Origin: Linderina pennispora
Lineage: Eukaryota > Kickxellomycota > Kickxellomycetes > Kickxellales > Kickxellaceae
Direction of reading: 5' to 3'
Length of the DNA stretch: 64,000 nt
Assembly: GCF_002104995.1 (NCBI RefSeq)
Contig: NW_024468254.1
Coordinates: 186,001-250,000 of the forward strand
Part shown: positions 39,170-49,714 of the stretch, piece after piece
Layout of the letters: every line of letters starts with the position of its first letter
How positions within the stretch are numbered: the first letter of the stretch is position 1
Made by a program: the position numbers and the translations under genes
Notes under the pieces: generated by a model
Database searches by the model: none
What the model saw: only the letters and a program-made list of their open reading frames with translations
What the model was told of the DNA's origin: nothing

Positions 39170-40774
39170 ATGAACACCAGCAAGCTGGCGAGCGCGAACA
39201 GTCTCTCACCAGACATCCTCATACCTATTCTATCGCTGCTTGCAGGGGAGAAATTCACCAAAACTCCAGGCGGCAGCGGATACCGCTGGCTGCAGTCTAT
39301 AGCAGCCCTCAATAGCAACTTCTACAGGGCTGTCCAGCAGCTACTCTACAAGACAGTCTATATCCCACGTACCCCTCAGTATGACCCGAGTATCACTCCA
39401 CCAACACAAGTGATGAGCCACAATTGGTATTCCAACATACCTGAATGTCTGCGTGCTGGCAAGGCAGAGGAGACGCGATGCCTTCAAATAGTTATGCGGA
39501 ATGCCGTTCAGTGCCCACTCAAGTTGGTGGAGATCCTGCAGTAGCTCCAGTTCGGTTCAGCTGTGTGGACTTCAGTTGAAATTGTCGAGGTTCATGGGCT
39601 TGGCTTCTTCGCCGGTAGCACACTCCAGTCGCCTGACGAACAGCGCGCGATTATCCGTGACACATGCCTCCTCTTCAGAACCCACCTGCGAAACGTCAAG
39701 TCTCTGAAGTTCTGCGAGCTGACTGGAGAATGGGCAGAACACGGCGCCGATGGAGACTATGTTTTCGGACTTCTCAGACTGTGCTCGGAGCTGCAGCTCC
39801 AGTATCTGGCACAGGCCACTGACGTAGAGCTCATGCCGCCATTCCCAGAAGAAGAATTCCCAGTGCTTGGAAACAATACCCGAAATCTCCGTATGGACTA
39901 TTACGCAATGTACCCTCTAACTGACATGTCGATGCCGCCTCTTCCCACCGAAAACTTGGCGTCATTAACGATCACAACAATTAGTGATGATCCGGTATGG
40001 AGCAAATCTGACCCTGGTTTGACTGGCACTGTCAATCTCAGTAACCTCGCTTTTCTGAAGCTCAGGGACTTATCAGTCGGAGATTCTACGCAGATATACA
40101 CCGATCTCTACACACTGTTCGGCTCGCCAGCGCTTTCTACGTTGCGGATTGCAGAGAACTACAGGGAACTCCACCGTGTCACCGCGAACGTGATCCAGCA
40201 CGCCAGATCAGCGACTATTGCTGCCGGTATCCCTAGTGGTAACAGAATAGCTAATACGATTAAGGAAGAAACCGTGCATTTGTTCACCGCCGACTCTGAT
40301 GTCGAGGAACTGTACGTTATCGGTGCGCGTTATGTAGTGCCCGACAATATCCGCCTGTACAACCTCCGTATCTTTTACATCACGCTGCATACAGTTACTG
40401 TTGACGATACCGTGGATATCCTATGGATGCTGCCTCGCTTGCAGCACCTACGGATCTGGTGCAACTCCATGAGCCACATGGATGTTGGAATTAGCCCAAT
40501 CAGGATCCAGCGTGCTATGCCAGCTGCTGTGCAGAGATCTATTTTACCGGCAATTACCCACAAGGCAACCACCACGCCTTCAACTAGCACTGCCAGAATT
40601 AATATGCCCTCGGTCAGCAACACCCACATCAATAGCCAATCTTACGGCAACATCAGCAACAATGTGCTTCCACCGCTGAAGAGAAGGCGCACTGACAGCA
40701 ATACTAGCCCTGCCTATGCCATATCACCATACTGTGAGTTACTCGAGTTGGGTCGGGCTGTAGCACCCAAGTAA
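39170..40774 (+). pseudogene. F-box-like gene with one in-frame TAG
   Basis: A single frame runs from the ATG at 39170 to the stop at 40774 (535 codons) with exactly one interruption, a TAG at 39542-39544 (..KLVEILQ, stop, LQFGSAVWTS..). Before it is an F-box-like start (LSPDILIPILSLLAGEKF, then IAALNSNFYRAVQQLLYKTV). After it come leucine-rich segments (LASLTITTISDDPVW, LSNLAFLKLRDLSVGDSTQI) and a late basic patch (LPPLKRRRTDSN). No plausible intron removes the stop. It is either a recent nonsense allele, a sequencing error, or a gene shortened to 124 aa. It is related in layout to the intact gene at 17425. Confidence 0.6.
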
Positions 40775-43066
40775 AGAGAATATATTGGGAAAAGACAGAT
40801 CAAGGCAGTCTTAAAGAAATAGTAGTGAGCAAGTAAGAAAAAGAGGAGAGAGAGCCAGACCGATGACTGGACCGATCTGAGAATAAAAGAAAGAATCGAG
40901 GATAAGAAAAGGATGAGGAGAAATAATCGAATGTCCTTCTGTTAGACTAATGTTTTCATTGCAAAGGTGCAACGTTAATAGATGGTAAACTGTGCCAAAG
41001 TATCTGAACCTTACAACATGAAATTGCAATCCTCAAACCTCAAGTTGCCAGTTTATTTTGTACTAATGCAGTTTGTAATTGGCTATATGTAGCATCAGTT
41101 ATCCTTTCTGTAATGGCTTGTTAGATTATTGCAATCATAAGCACCAAATGAATCTTATGAAATAGCCTTCTTGTAATTAACATGGATAACCTCTGAGGTA
41201 TTGCAGCATCTACACGATACTTTTATAGTCACAACCCTATTTATGTGAAGGGTGCTTTTAGCATGGCTAGTGTGCACTCTAGACAGCTGCGATATATATA
41301 CACCATCGTATCATGACTGTACAAACTGCTGGTTGCCAATGCTAATGTAAGAACCAGCAACTATGAAGATAAAACTCTTAAGGTCGATATATACTGCAAA
41401 TTTCTGAAGAAGGATATGCCAGAATGTTTTTTTACTAATTTAATAAGCAGCGTGACAAATAAAACAATTACTGAAATGACAATTCATAGATGCACTATAC
41501 TACTCTTATGACTGAAGGAGAAAGGAAACACATTTATGGAAATCACATTGTAGGGGCACTTGGTGAAATGCGCCTGCTAGTTGGGTGCAGAGTGTGGACG
41601 AGTCGAAAAGACTATATAGAAACTCAGAGAAACTGAGGACAAAGTTGGTGTATTTAGTTTCCGTATCACTTTTGTAAACATTATTCTTTGCTAATAGGTA
41701 CTAGCTAGGAATTCGCCTAATATGATCTCTAATAACTCGTTGAACATGCTTTGTCTCAGTGATATAGCTAGACCTAAATTTGGTCCAGATAAGGGTAGTG
41801 ATCTTAAATTCAGCACATTGGGTTAGCTTGCTGAAGTTTCTGTTTCATTGGGTTACAACCATCACCAAAGGCGATTACAAGCACTTTATATCTAAGCATG
41901 TATTACCTAGCGTGAAACTGTGCTTCATATTTGCCATGTCATTGTATTGTAGCAATGTTAATGATGGAAATACTTTGGCAGGTATCCATTACATATTTCC
42001 AGGTATTTCTGATATTTCTACTCGAATTCTTTGCATTTTGCACTATGGATAGTGGCAATCACGAACCTGTAACAGACAGTTGCTTTTATGCTTGTATCAT
42101 CTTGACCCTGGTCTGCTACGCAGCTTGTCGAATATGCATTTTCACAAAGGTTACTGAAACATTGATTGGGAATTCCACAGTACATGTCAGCATCTGCTTC
42201 ATAAACATGGCACAGCAAAATTGGTGTTTAGTGTTCAGTGTTGTTGGGCAGAGACTTGGACATCTGGTAGAGAACTTACATCGTCATATCGCCGAACCCC
42301 TGGCAACTCTTGTTAACACCGGCTGGTGGCACGTTGGGCACACGCTCCGAGAGGCCCCACAAAATAAGCTGTGTCAATGATAAAGCATACCAGTCTGGTC
42401 AGCCTTGTCCTGAAGCTTGATGATAAGCGCATTGAGTCCCTTGCACAGCTGCTCTCTGTCGCAGAAATGACACACTCTATGTTTGCCCGGCTTCAATGCA
42501 GGATCGACAATTTGACGAATCAGCTCTTCAAGAAATGTACTCAGCGTGCCCTGTGGCACCCCTAGCGTCAGGCAAGGATCAGAGATGAGCTCAAGAAAAG
42601 CGCTGCACATTAGCTTGCAAATGCTATGCAGCGCTGACTGGAATTGTGATGGCACGGATGGGTTCGTAGTCATAATGTATGATATCAAAGTTCACTGGTC
42701 ATAAAGGACTGAGTCACAAAAGGAATCACCTGCGGATAATCCTGCAGAGGCATCTAGCGGGACCTCTGCTGCAATACCCAGCGAGAATCCCTGCGGAGGC
42801 ACCTAGCGAAACTCCTGCGGAAGCATCCAGCAGGGCCACCTGGGCAAGGATTCGATATTTTACTATTACTGTGATACCAGTGACGCAAGAAAACTGCCAC
42901 AGCTGATCGTATATGAGGGATATGTGGGGGATACGCAAATATCTACTTCATCAACTACTTGGGTCTGCAATCACCGAGTCGGTGTAGAGAGAATGTGGCA
43001 AATGGGAAATTCTGCGGATTCTTGATGGCCACTGCCCCAGACTAAGCCTGTGCCACAAGATCGAAT
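40775..43066. other. AT-rich gene-poor region
   Basis: About 2.3 kb of AT-rich sequence with scattered short frames. A minus-strand frame at 42374-42688 (104 codons, with LTLGVPQGTLSTFLEELIRQ) may be a coding relic. Around 42741-42836 are three loose copies of a 23-24-bp unit like CCTGCGGAGGCACCTAGC. No intact gene. Confidence 0.4.
42741..42836. repeat. Degenerate short repeat, three copies
   Basis: Units begin at 42741, 42790 and 42814, each about 23 bp with the core CCTGCRGARGCAYCYAGC. The last two are adjacent with a 24-bp period. Confidence 0.4.
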
Positions 43067-43420
43067 GAGCCAGTGATGAGCTGCACAGAATTGTGCCTTG
43101 CATGCATGCGAAAGGTGTTGTCCACAGCAACATCAACAAGTTTAATATCGCTGTAAATGAGGACGACACTCTGCGTCTCATTGATTTTGGCCATTCGAGT
43201 ATTGGTCACAGCAGTGTTGCAACAGACGTCTGGGATGGGCCGGATATCAACAGCAAAGGGCATGACAAGGCGGTTCAGAACCTGATTGGCAGTGTTGCGC
43301 GGTCGACGATGACTGCCATGATGATGCCATGGAAGTTATCGAGTCGACCGACAACGAGAGCAGCTCTCGCGCTGAACCAATGGAGATATCCAGCGGAGAC
43401 TTGTGACCACTACAATCACA
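43067..43420 (+). pseudogene. FunK1-like kinase relic
   Basis: A catalytic-loop and DFG fragment is readable: MHAKGVVHSNINKFNIAVN, then DDTLRLIDFGHSSIG. This resembles fungal FunK1 kinases, where the loop reads HRDIS-x-x-N. Here HRD has become HSN, the upstream part is closed by a TGA, and downstream the protein-like sequence shifts frame (DAMEVIESTDNESSSRAEP, in a second frame). No N-lobe is found. The piece is a dead fragment of a kinase gene. Confidence 0.5.
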
Positions 43421-44781
43421 GCTTTCCACCTCGGTTTCACTGATGAGGTCAGACGTCGCACTGCAACGGAATCTTCAAAAAGGCTAATGCGTGGCATTAC
43501 TAGTTTTCCTTTCTCTTTTCCTTTTTCTTTAGTTTTGAAATCCAAACTTATCCACACCCCCTTATTAGCACAACAGCAGGTTTCTTGAGTGCAAGATTTC
43601 CAAGGAGAGTGACAGGACCGATTCCAAATCTCCAGTGTAAGCATACTGCCAGCGAGCAGCTTCATCCTGACTTGAGTAAATACGTGGCATTCTCCGTATC
43701 TTGTGATTTTTAATGTTTTTAACTGAATAGTAAAGTGTGTATGGTGTTGCCACCAGCACGCCGCCACTAGCAGATATCGCTGTGAACTGTCTGCCGTGAT
43801 CAGACAGGCCCAGTCACAGCCTGCGTACTAGATTCGATTTCCTTAATCGATCATGATCCTCCAGCTGCTGTTGGGGAATGCGAACAGCTCACCATCAGAT
43901 GCAATCGATTTTCTTTGTGTTTCAAGGCGTTACGAGGTGCTTTGTCTACACCGTACAGGACTCTGAAGATGCTTCAAGACAGCAGGGCGGCATACTAAAT
44001 GTTACTGCCGCTCTGGCATAGCGCGCGCAGTAGGTTTCCTCCAAAGATCTGGCACCAGGGCAGTATCTCAGCAGCGATTTGCCACCTGCCCTGCCCTGGC
44101 GACCATAAACATCACACTTGGTGAAACACCCCGCGCCGCAGTTATTATTGTGGCAATGTATCGCCGCAGACAGCGTTTTCCAACATCATGGCCAACGTCC
44201 TGGTGGATTTTCTGGTCGACGCCCAGTGCCCCTGCTCCCTGGTGAGCGATTTCTGTGGGATTTATCGCCGCATTCTGGCCCAGCGTTTTGCTTGGGCCTG
44301 CTGCGGTAGGCTGTATCAGTCGACTGGAGTCAACAATCCGCCGGTGTTGGCTATAGCAACACCCTTGGACGGCTCATAGTACCTGTTTGGATTCGCTCAT
44401 GGTTCCATCCAGGCCTCCATATGCCTCCGACAGCCCTCCCCTTACACAAATTTCAAGAGACACAGTCTGCAGATGCTTTGGATCCACACGAGGATGGCAA
44501 GCTAGCTGACTCTAAGGCTTGGATTGCAGATCAGCTGGTTACCGATCATCGGATTAGCCGGGCTTGCACACCGATTTCCACCAGGCACTTGCATGGCCAA
44601 GATAGCGGTGTCCGGGCTCAACCTCCGTCTTCGCCTTTTTTTTGCCCAATTTCTTTTTGTAATCCTCAAATTCAACCCTGGTTCCACTTTCAGCCGGCCG
44701 CCCAGCTCACCTACATTACAAACAATTCGCGGCCGTGCGGGTTCACTACTTTTACGCATAGTACTCACGAGAAATTCTGGC
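43421..44781. other. Intergenic region
   Basis: About 1.4 kb to the PPR gene start. Only short frames (for example 63 codons at 44188-44379) with no known motif. The PPR frame is open from 44524, but that part reads as 5' UTR. Confidence 0.4.
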
Positions 44782-47700
44782 ATGCCGCTAGCGACCCCAT
44801 GGCAGCATGTTCGCCGGCAGCTGCCAAAAGCCGTCTTTCGGGCAAGGCCAGCTCGTTATAGCACTGGATACAGACAGACAGGCGAAGGGCGGTTGTTAGA
44901 CAGCATGCGCTCGCTGGCGCAGTCCGGATCGCCGATCCAGCGCGAGGCGCTGTGGGGCCTGTACCGGCGAATCGCGGGCGATAATAGCACTGGCAGATCA
45001 GCCTTGTCACCAACAACAGCGCGGATGTTGATAGAGCTGATGGTGCAAGATAAGGACACGACGAGAGCGCTGCAGCGACTGTCGGAGATTTTGGGCAACA
45101 TAGATAGACACCGGAGCCTGACTGAGGACGAAGTCGCCATGGTGCAGCGGATATGTGCAAGCCTGGACTTGCGACACCACCATACTCCCCTGGATCAGTC
45201 ACCAGTATTTGCAGACACTGCAGCCCACATTGGACCTACACAACAACCGCAGTTGGTATCGCTTATTGAAGGGATCCGGGACGCAGCAACTCCAGATCTG
45301 GCGAAACTGCGATTGCAGCTCTTGACAAAGGCAGATCCGATGGCTACTTGGAAAACATACCGGGCATTGGTCGATGGCGATCGGTTAGAGGACATTACAA
45401 AGACTGACATGACCCGTGTGGTCGACATGTGTGGATCAATGGGGACGATTTTTGGGATTCAGTGCTTGAAGCAGGTTGAGCGGGATTTAGAAACATACCC
45501 GGCACTGTTCCACACTCCGCATGCGGTGCTGATCAGCACATACGCGCTACTGGGATCAATTGCGGATTCACAAAGGTGCTACGTCGACGCACTCGGATCG
45601 GAAATGTACCCGAACAAAGCACCTATAGACTGGAGCATGTGTTACGCGCTGTTCCGGGGTTCGCGGCAGCGCGAGGGACGCGAGATCTTTAATCAGCTGG
45701 TATCTAGAGGCGAGGCGACGCCACGTATGTACAGTATTCTGCTGGCCGAGTATACGCTGATGAGGAATCCGGCCCGAGCATTTGAGCTGTTCCAGGATAT
45801 GCGGACGCGGCACATCAAGCCAGAGTACCGTGCATTCTGCACGCTTGCGACTGCGTGTGTCATGTCGGCAGAGACTAATGCACCAATGGTGCTCAGCGAT
45901 GTCACTGCGGACATGAAGAGCTGGGGGTACACGCCTGGCATGGACTTTTTCATTTGTATGCTCAGGGGGTACCACGAGTCGGGCCAGGATTCGATGTTTG
46001 ACGGGCTTTTGTCGAGATTGCGGCTGTTGAGTCTTCAGCCAGACAACGAACTACGCAAAGTGCTGCTGCTGAATGCGATGCGGCGGCGAGACACTGATAG
46101 AGTGGCTGTGTTGAGTCGGGCAGCCAAGGATTCGGCCGACTTGGTTCCTCATATTGTTCGCGCGCTGTGCCATGTGGGGGAGCAGGGGCGTGTAACCGAG
46201 ATCGTAGATTTTGCTGGCTTCCCCGCAACCAATTCTCTGGAGAACGCCAAATTGGAGGCGGCTATGTATAGCCCCACGGTGGCAGGCAACCCCGAGGTTC
46301 TTATTAATTATGTGGAGGACATGGTTAAGCAAGGGTTTACACCGTCGTTTCGTTTGTTCCGCGATATTGTGCGGCATATTTGGCTGCATTCGGGACGCGA
46401 CAAAGCGATTCAGGTATACGAGCAATTCAGCGCGATGGGAATGCCAAGGAGTATAGACATGCTGTCAACAGCGACTCAGCTGTATATCAGCAGCAGCAAG
46501 CCAGGCAGGGCAATGCCAGTGTTCATGGAGCTCATCGAGTGGCTATCGCAGTCAGACCTAAGCATGGTTAGCATCGACGATAAGACGCTCCGGCGCATGA
46601 TGCGGCTGGTGATTCTGCAGAGCGGGATTAGAGTAGCGCACGAGGTCTTCGACAGGCTGGCTAAGCTGCCGATCAAGCGAGCACAGCTGCCGTACAGTAC
46701 GCTGATCGAGTTCTATGTCAACCACCAGCAGGCTGACAGGTCGCGGGCACTGATCAGCCATGTGGTGCAAAACAACATCCCGCTGACAACGGTCGCCATC
46801 AACCTGTACTGCCGGTACCTTGCACAGGAGTCGACGGTGACCGATCTGGCCAATTTCCTGCGGTACCTTTCTCGCACGCACACGCTCGATCAGATCGCCG
46901 ACGATGTTGCCGAGAAATTCTTCAGCCGGTGTGCCATGGAGCGCAGCATGGCGGACTTTGAGTGGGTGACCCGAGCACTGGTCAAGATCAGGCGGCCGCT
47001 CGGCATGTGGAAGCGGGTGCTTAATTCACTGGGCGAGCACGATGTCCAGACGATGTGCCGCATGGTGCAGGTGGTGGGCGACTGCAGCGAGGATCCAAAC
47101 AAGATGATGATGGTGCTTCTGATGAGCGTCAAGGAGTCGCCGTGGCGCGCTGCCGTTGCTGACCAGGCCCTGACGGTTCTCTACGACCAGCGGGTGAGAG
47201 TAAGGAAGCGCGTTTGCGAGGCGGCGATTTCAGCAATTGTCGATACATGGACAGACGCGAATGGCCGGCTGGGATCCAAAGCACCCTGCAAGTTTAGTTC
47301 GCGGTTCCTGATCGAGGCGCTGGAGCGGAACATCTACCGCGCGATCAGCATTGGGATTTCGCCTAACCTGCTGACCAGCTGCATGCTGGCACTGGCGTCG
47401 TCGTCGCCACCGGGCGGGTACAAGCGCTGTCTGGGGCTATTGAAAACCTTGAGCTCCGACCAGCAGAGCATCCAGCACTATGTTGCGGTGGCACGTGGGT
47501 GTGCGCGGTACGGGTCGATTGCAGGGATTGATGAGGTAGCTAGCACTGTCAGGGCGCTAGGGATCCAGGTCAATACTCCGCTGATCAACGCATTCATGCA
47601 TTGCTACGTCGGCCTGTCGCCGCCACTGCTTGCGCCGTCTACAAGCATGGCTGTCGATACCGGTTACCGACAGCAGGTGACCGAGCAGTTCTATGATACG

Positions 47701-48303
47701 TGTCTGGACAAGGTTCTGTCGCTATTTGGCGACATGCAGTACCAAGGGTGCACGCCGGACAAGTTCACCTACACGACCATGCTCCAAGCATGCGCAAACG
47801 CCGGCAAGACCGAGTACGCCGAGAAGCTGATTAGTGATATGCTGGCCCAAGGTCATGTTCATGACGAGGTCACAGCACTAATGTGGATCCGGCTCCGGCT
47901 CAAGTCTGGTGACGTGCAAGGGGCATTGAGCGTGTTCCGGGCGCTGGAGGACACAACAAAGAGCCAGAACCTAGGGGCTCAGGACGACCGGTACCGTGGA
48001 CTGTCGCAGGTCAGGCGGACGCCAATGCATTTTGCTGTTGTCATCCAGCACTACGCCGATGCCGGGCGATACCGCGAGGCTCTGATGCTGCTCAAGGCCA
48101 TGCATGGCCATGGGCGCACGGGCGAAACCTGGATGTACTCGGCGCTGCTGCGGCGGCTGATGGCTGCCGACGAGCGTACGCACATGGCTGAAATGCTGCG
48201 CGAGATGGGAGCGGCTGGAGTGGTGCCTGATATGCAGACCATCGAGGCAATCAAGGCATACATGGCAAAGTCGAGCGACAGCACTGCTCTAGATCCAACA
48301 TAG
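44782..48303 (+). CDS. Mitochondrial pentatricopeptide-repeat (PPR) protein
   Basis: 1173 aa from the ATG at 44782. The N-terminus MPLATPWQHVRRQLPKAVFR is rich in Arg and lacks acidic residues, and is followed by ARPARYSTGY, a good mitochondrial import signal with a cleavage-like site. Helical-pair repeats of about 35 residues recur: YSILLAEYTLMRNPARAFEL, FQDMRTRHIKPEYRAFCTLA, GCTPDKFTYTTMLQACANAG and GHVHDEVTALMWIRLRLKSG. A last block lies near the C-terminus (YADAGRYREALMLLKAMHGH). PPR proteins of this size bind mitochondrial transcripts and support their stability or translation. The RNA target is unknown. It is convergent with the small glycogenin gene, 36 bp apart. Confidence 0.88.
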   Translation: MPLATPWQHVRRQLPKAVFRARPARYSTGYRQTGEGRLLDSMRSLAQSGSPIQREALWGLYRRIAGDNSTGRSALSPTTARMLIELMVQDKDTTRALQRLSEILGNIDRHRSLTEDEVAMVQRICASLDLRHHHTPLDQSPVFADTAAHIGPTQQPQLVSLIEGIRDAATPDLAKLRLQLLTKADPMATWKTYRALVDGDRLEDITKTDMTRVVDMCGSMGTIFGIQCLKQVERDLETYPALFHTPHAVLISTYALLGSIADSQRCYVDALGSEMYPNKAPIDWSMCYALFRGSRQREGREIFNQLVSRGEATPRMYSILLAEYTLMRNPARAFELFQDMRTRHIKPEYRAFCTLATACVMSAETNAPMVLSDVTADMKSWGYTPGMDFFICMLRGYHESGQDSMFDGLLSRLRLLSLQPDNELRKVLLLNAMRRRDTDRVAVLSRAAKDSADLVPHIVRALCHVGEQGRVTEIVDFAGFPATNSLENAKLEAAMYSPTVAGNPEVLINYVEDMVKQGFTPSFRLFRDIVRHIWLHSGRDKAIQVYEQFSAMGMPRSIDMLSTATQLYISSSKPGRAMPVFMELIEWLSQSDLSMVSIDDKTLRRMMRLVILQSGIRVAHEVFDRLAKLPIKRAQLPYSTLIEFYVNHQQADRSRALISHVVQNNIPLTTVAINLYCRYLAQESTVTDLANFLRYLSRTHTLDQIADDVAEKFFSRCAMERSMADFEWVTRALVKIRRPLGMWKRVLNSLGEHDVQTMCRMVQVVGDCSEDPNKMMMVLLMSVKESPWRAAVADQALTVLYDQRVRVRKRVCEAAISAIVDTWTDANGRLGSKAPCKFSSRFLIEALERNIYRAISIGISPNLLTSCMLALASSSPPGGYKRCLGLLKTLSSDQQSIQHYVAVARGCARYGSIAGIDEVASTVRALGIQVNTPLINAFMHCYVGLSPPLLAPSTSMAVDTGYRQQVTEQFYDTCLDKVLSLFGDMQYQGCTPDKFTYTTMLQACANAGKTEYAEKLISDMLAQGHVHDEVTALMWIRLRLKSGDVQGALSVFRALEDTTKSQNLGAQDDRYRGLSQVRRTPMHFAVVIQHYADAGRYREALMLLKAMHGHGRTGETWMYSALLRRLMAADERTHMAEMLREMGAAGVVPDMQTIEAIKAYMAKSSDSTALDPT

Positions 48304-48339
48304 CGACACCCTGTTACAAAAATCTAGCAATGTAGACTA

Positions 48340-49714
48340 TTAGATTCCAACAGCATTAATTACTATGTGTTTATTGGCGATGGCTGCCAACCTGTCGTTG
48401 CTCGAGCGCCTTGAGGACGAGCCCGACCTTGGCAGCACAAAGTCGCTGGCGGGGACAAATGCACCCCACTCTGTGCTGGAGGCATCGACGCGAATATCAG
48501 CTGGCGGTCTATCATTTCGCTTCCACGCGTTGTCGAGCATATGGTGTGACCCGGTGCTGGTAGATGACGATAGGTCCACAGTCTGTTCGCTGCTGATATC
48601 CTGATGGTATCCCTCGGCCGAAAACGCCTGCCACTTGTCGTATGCTTCTCTTTCAGGCGACCACTCCGCCACATACTGGTCATGGACACTCCACCACTTC
48701 TCAACCAGCTCTGTGTTGTCGGTGGCAGAGCCAGCGTCAATGGACCCGTTGGCGGCGCGGAGCCATGTCCAGGGCTTGTTTGGGCCGATAAAATGCACAA
48801 CCCGGACGTCGTCCGAGAAACGCCTGAACGCGGGCGCGTATGTGTAGAAGCTGGTGGATGTGGTGTTGAACGCAAAGGGCAGGCGGCGTGTCGGGTCTGC
48901 CCGGCTCCAGTCGGCGAAATACGCGTTGAGAAGGCCCTGGTCGCCGCCTAAAAGCAGGATTTGCGGTAGAAAACCGAGGAAAAAAGGGATCCGCAGATGT
49001 GAGTGGTGATTGGCCTTTTGGTGAGCATGTGTGAACAATCGAACATGGCGTGCGGGCGAAATGCATGTATCCAGCAATTGCGCATTGCATCAGTCTCGCC
49101 AAACCTGCATCCTCGTTGGGGAGGGGATGAATGTTCATCGCTTTTGGGGAGGGGGTAGCGCAGCGCCAAATAATACACGTCAATACGTTACCATCGAAAG
49201 ATCCTTGAGTGATAAGCATGTCGAGCAGGCCCTTGTGCGTCTGCTCTGCCGGCTTTGCAACGAACACACCCGAATTGAAGCAGTCGGGCCACCCGAGATC
49301 AGGCGCCGCGGCCAGCAGCCCCTGGTTCCTCATTCCGCCGTTTGGCCTATACTCTTCCTCCTTTGGCCCATCCAGCAGCTCATCGATTGATTGCAGAACC
49401 AGTGTGTCGGCATCCAAGAACGCGATGCGCTCATAGCTGGTAAGCCCCCAGACACCAAGCTTGGTCACCGTGGAGCCAAGATCCGGGCGGCCCAGAAGCG
49501 CCAGGCTGCGCTTGTCTTGGGTATCCAGGAGCGGCACAGGCACAACCTGGTCAAAGGCACCTGCAAGGCGGTCGAGTGTAGACTTGGAGAGCTGGCCGTC
49601 GGCGACAAGACAGATGATGGCATGTTTGGTGCTGGTTGCGCGCAGCGAGGCAGCGAGCACCAGTGCGCCTTGGAGATATGAGTCAGTGGTGAGGAGCGTG
49701 GCAAATGCAGACAT
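48340..49714 (-). CDS. Glycogenin (glycogen initiator), short paralog
   Basis: Two exons, 49714-49192 and 48947-48340, give 376 aa. The 244-bp intron starts GTAACG and ends TTTTAG, splitting the first Gly of SFDGGDQGLLN in phase 1. GT8 glycosyltransferase features: FATLLTTDSYLQGALVLAAS, the metal-binding DAD at 101-103 (FLDADTLVLQ), GWPDCFNSGVFV and VVHFIGPNKPWTW. Tyr209 in FYTYAPAF aligns with the self-glucosylated Tyr of animal glycogenin. A Ser-rich C-terminal part of about 100 residues follows. Glycogenin primes glycogen by adding the first glucoses to itself. The start at 49714 is preferred to an in-frame GTG three codons upstream. Confidence 0.92.
48948..49191 (-). other. Intron (244 bp) of short glycogenin
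   Basis: GTAACG...TTTTAG. Phase 1 within the Gly codon of SFDG|GDQGLLN. Same codon and phase as the 501-bp intron in the paralog at 51517. Confidence 0.88.

Noticed and set aside
42739-42840. Short repeat considered as a CRISPR-like or satellite array
   Set aside because: Only three diverged units with uneven spacing. No array structure, and the genome is eukaryotic.
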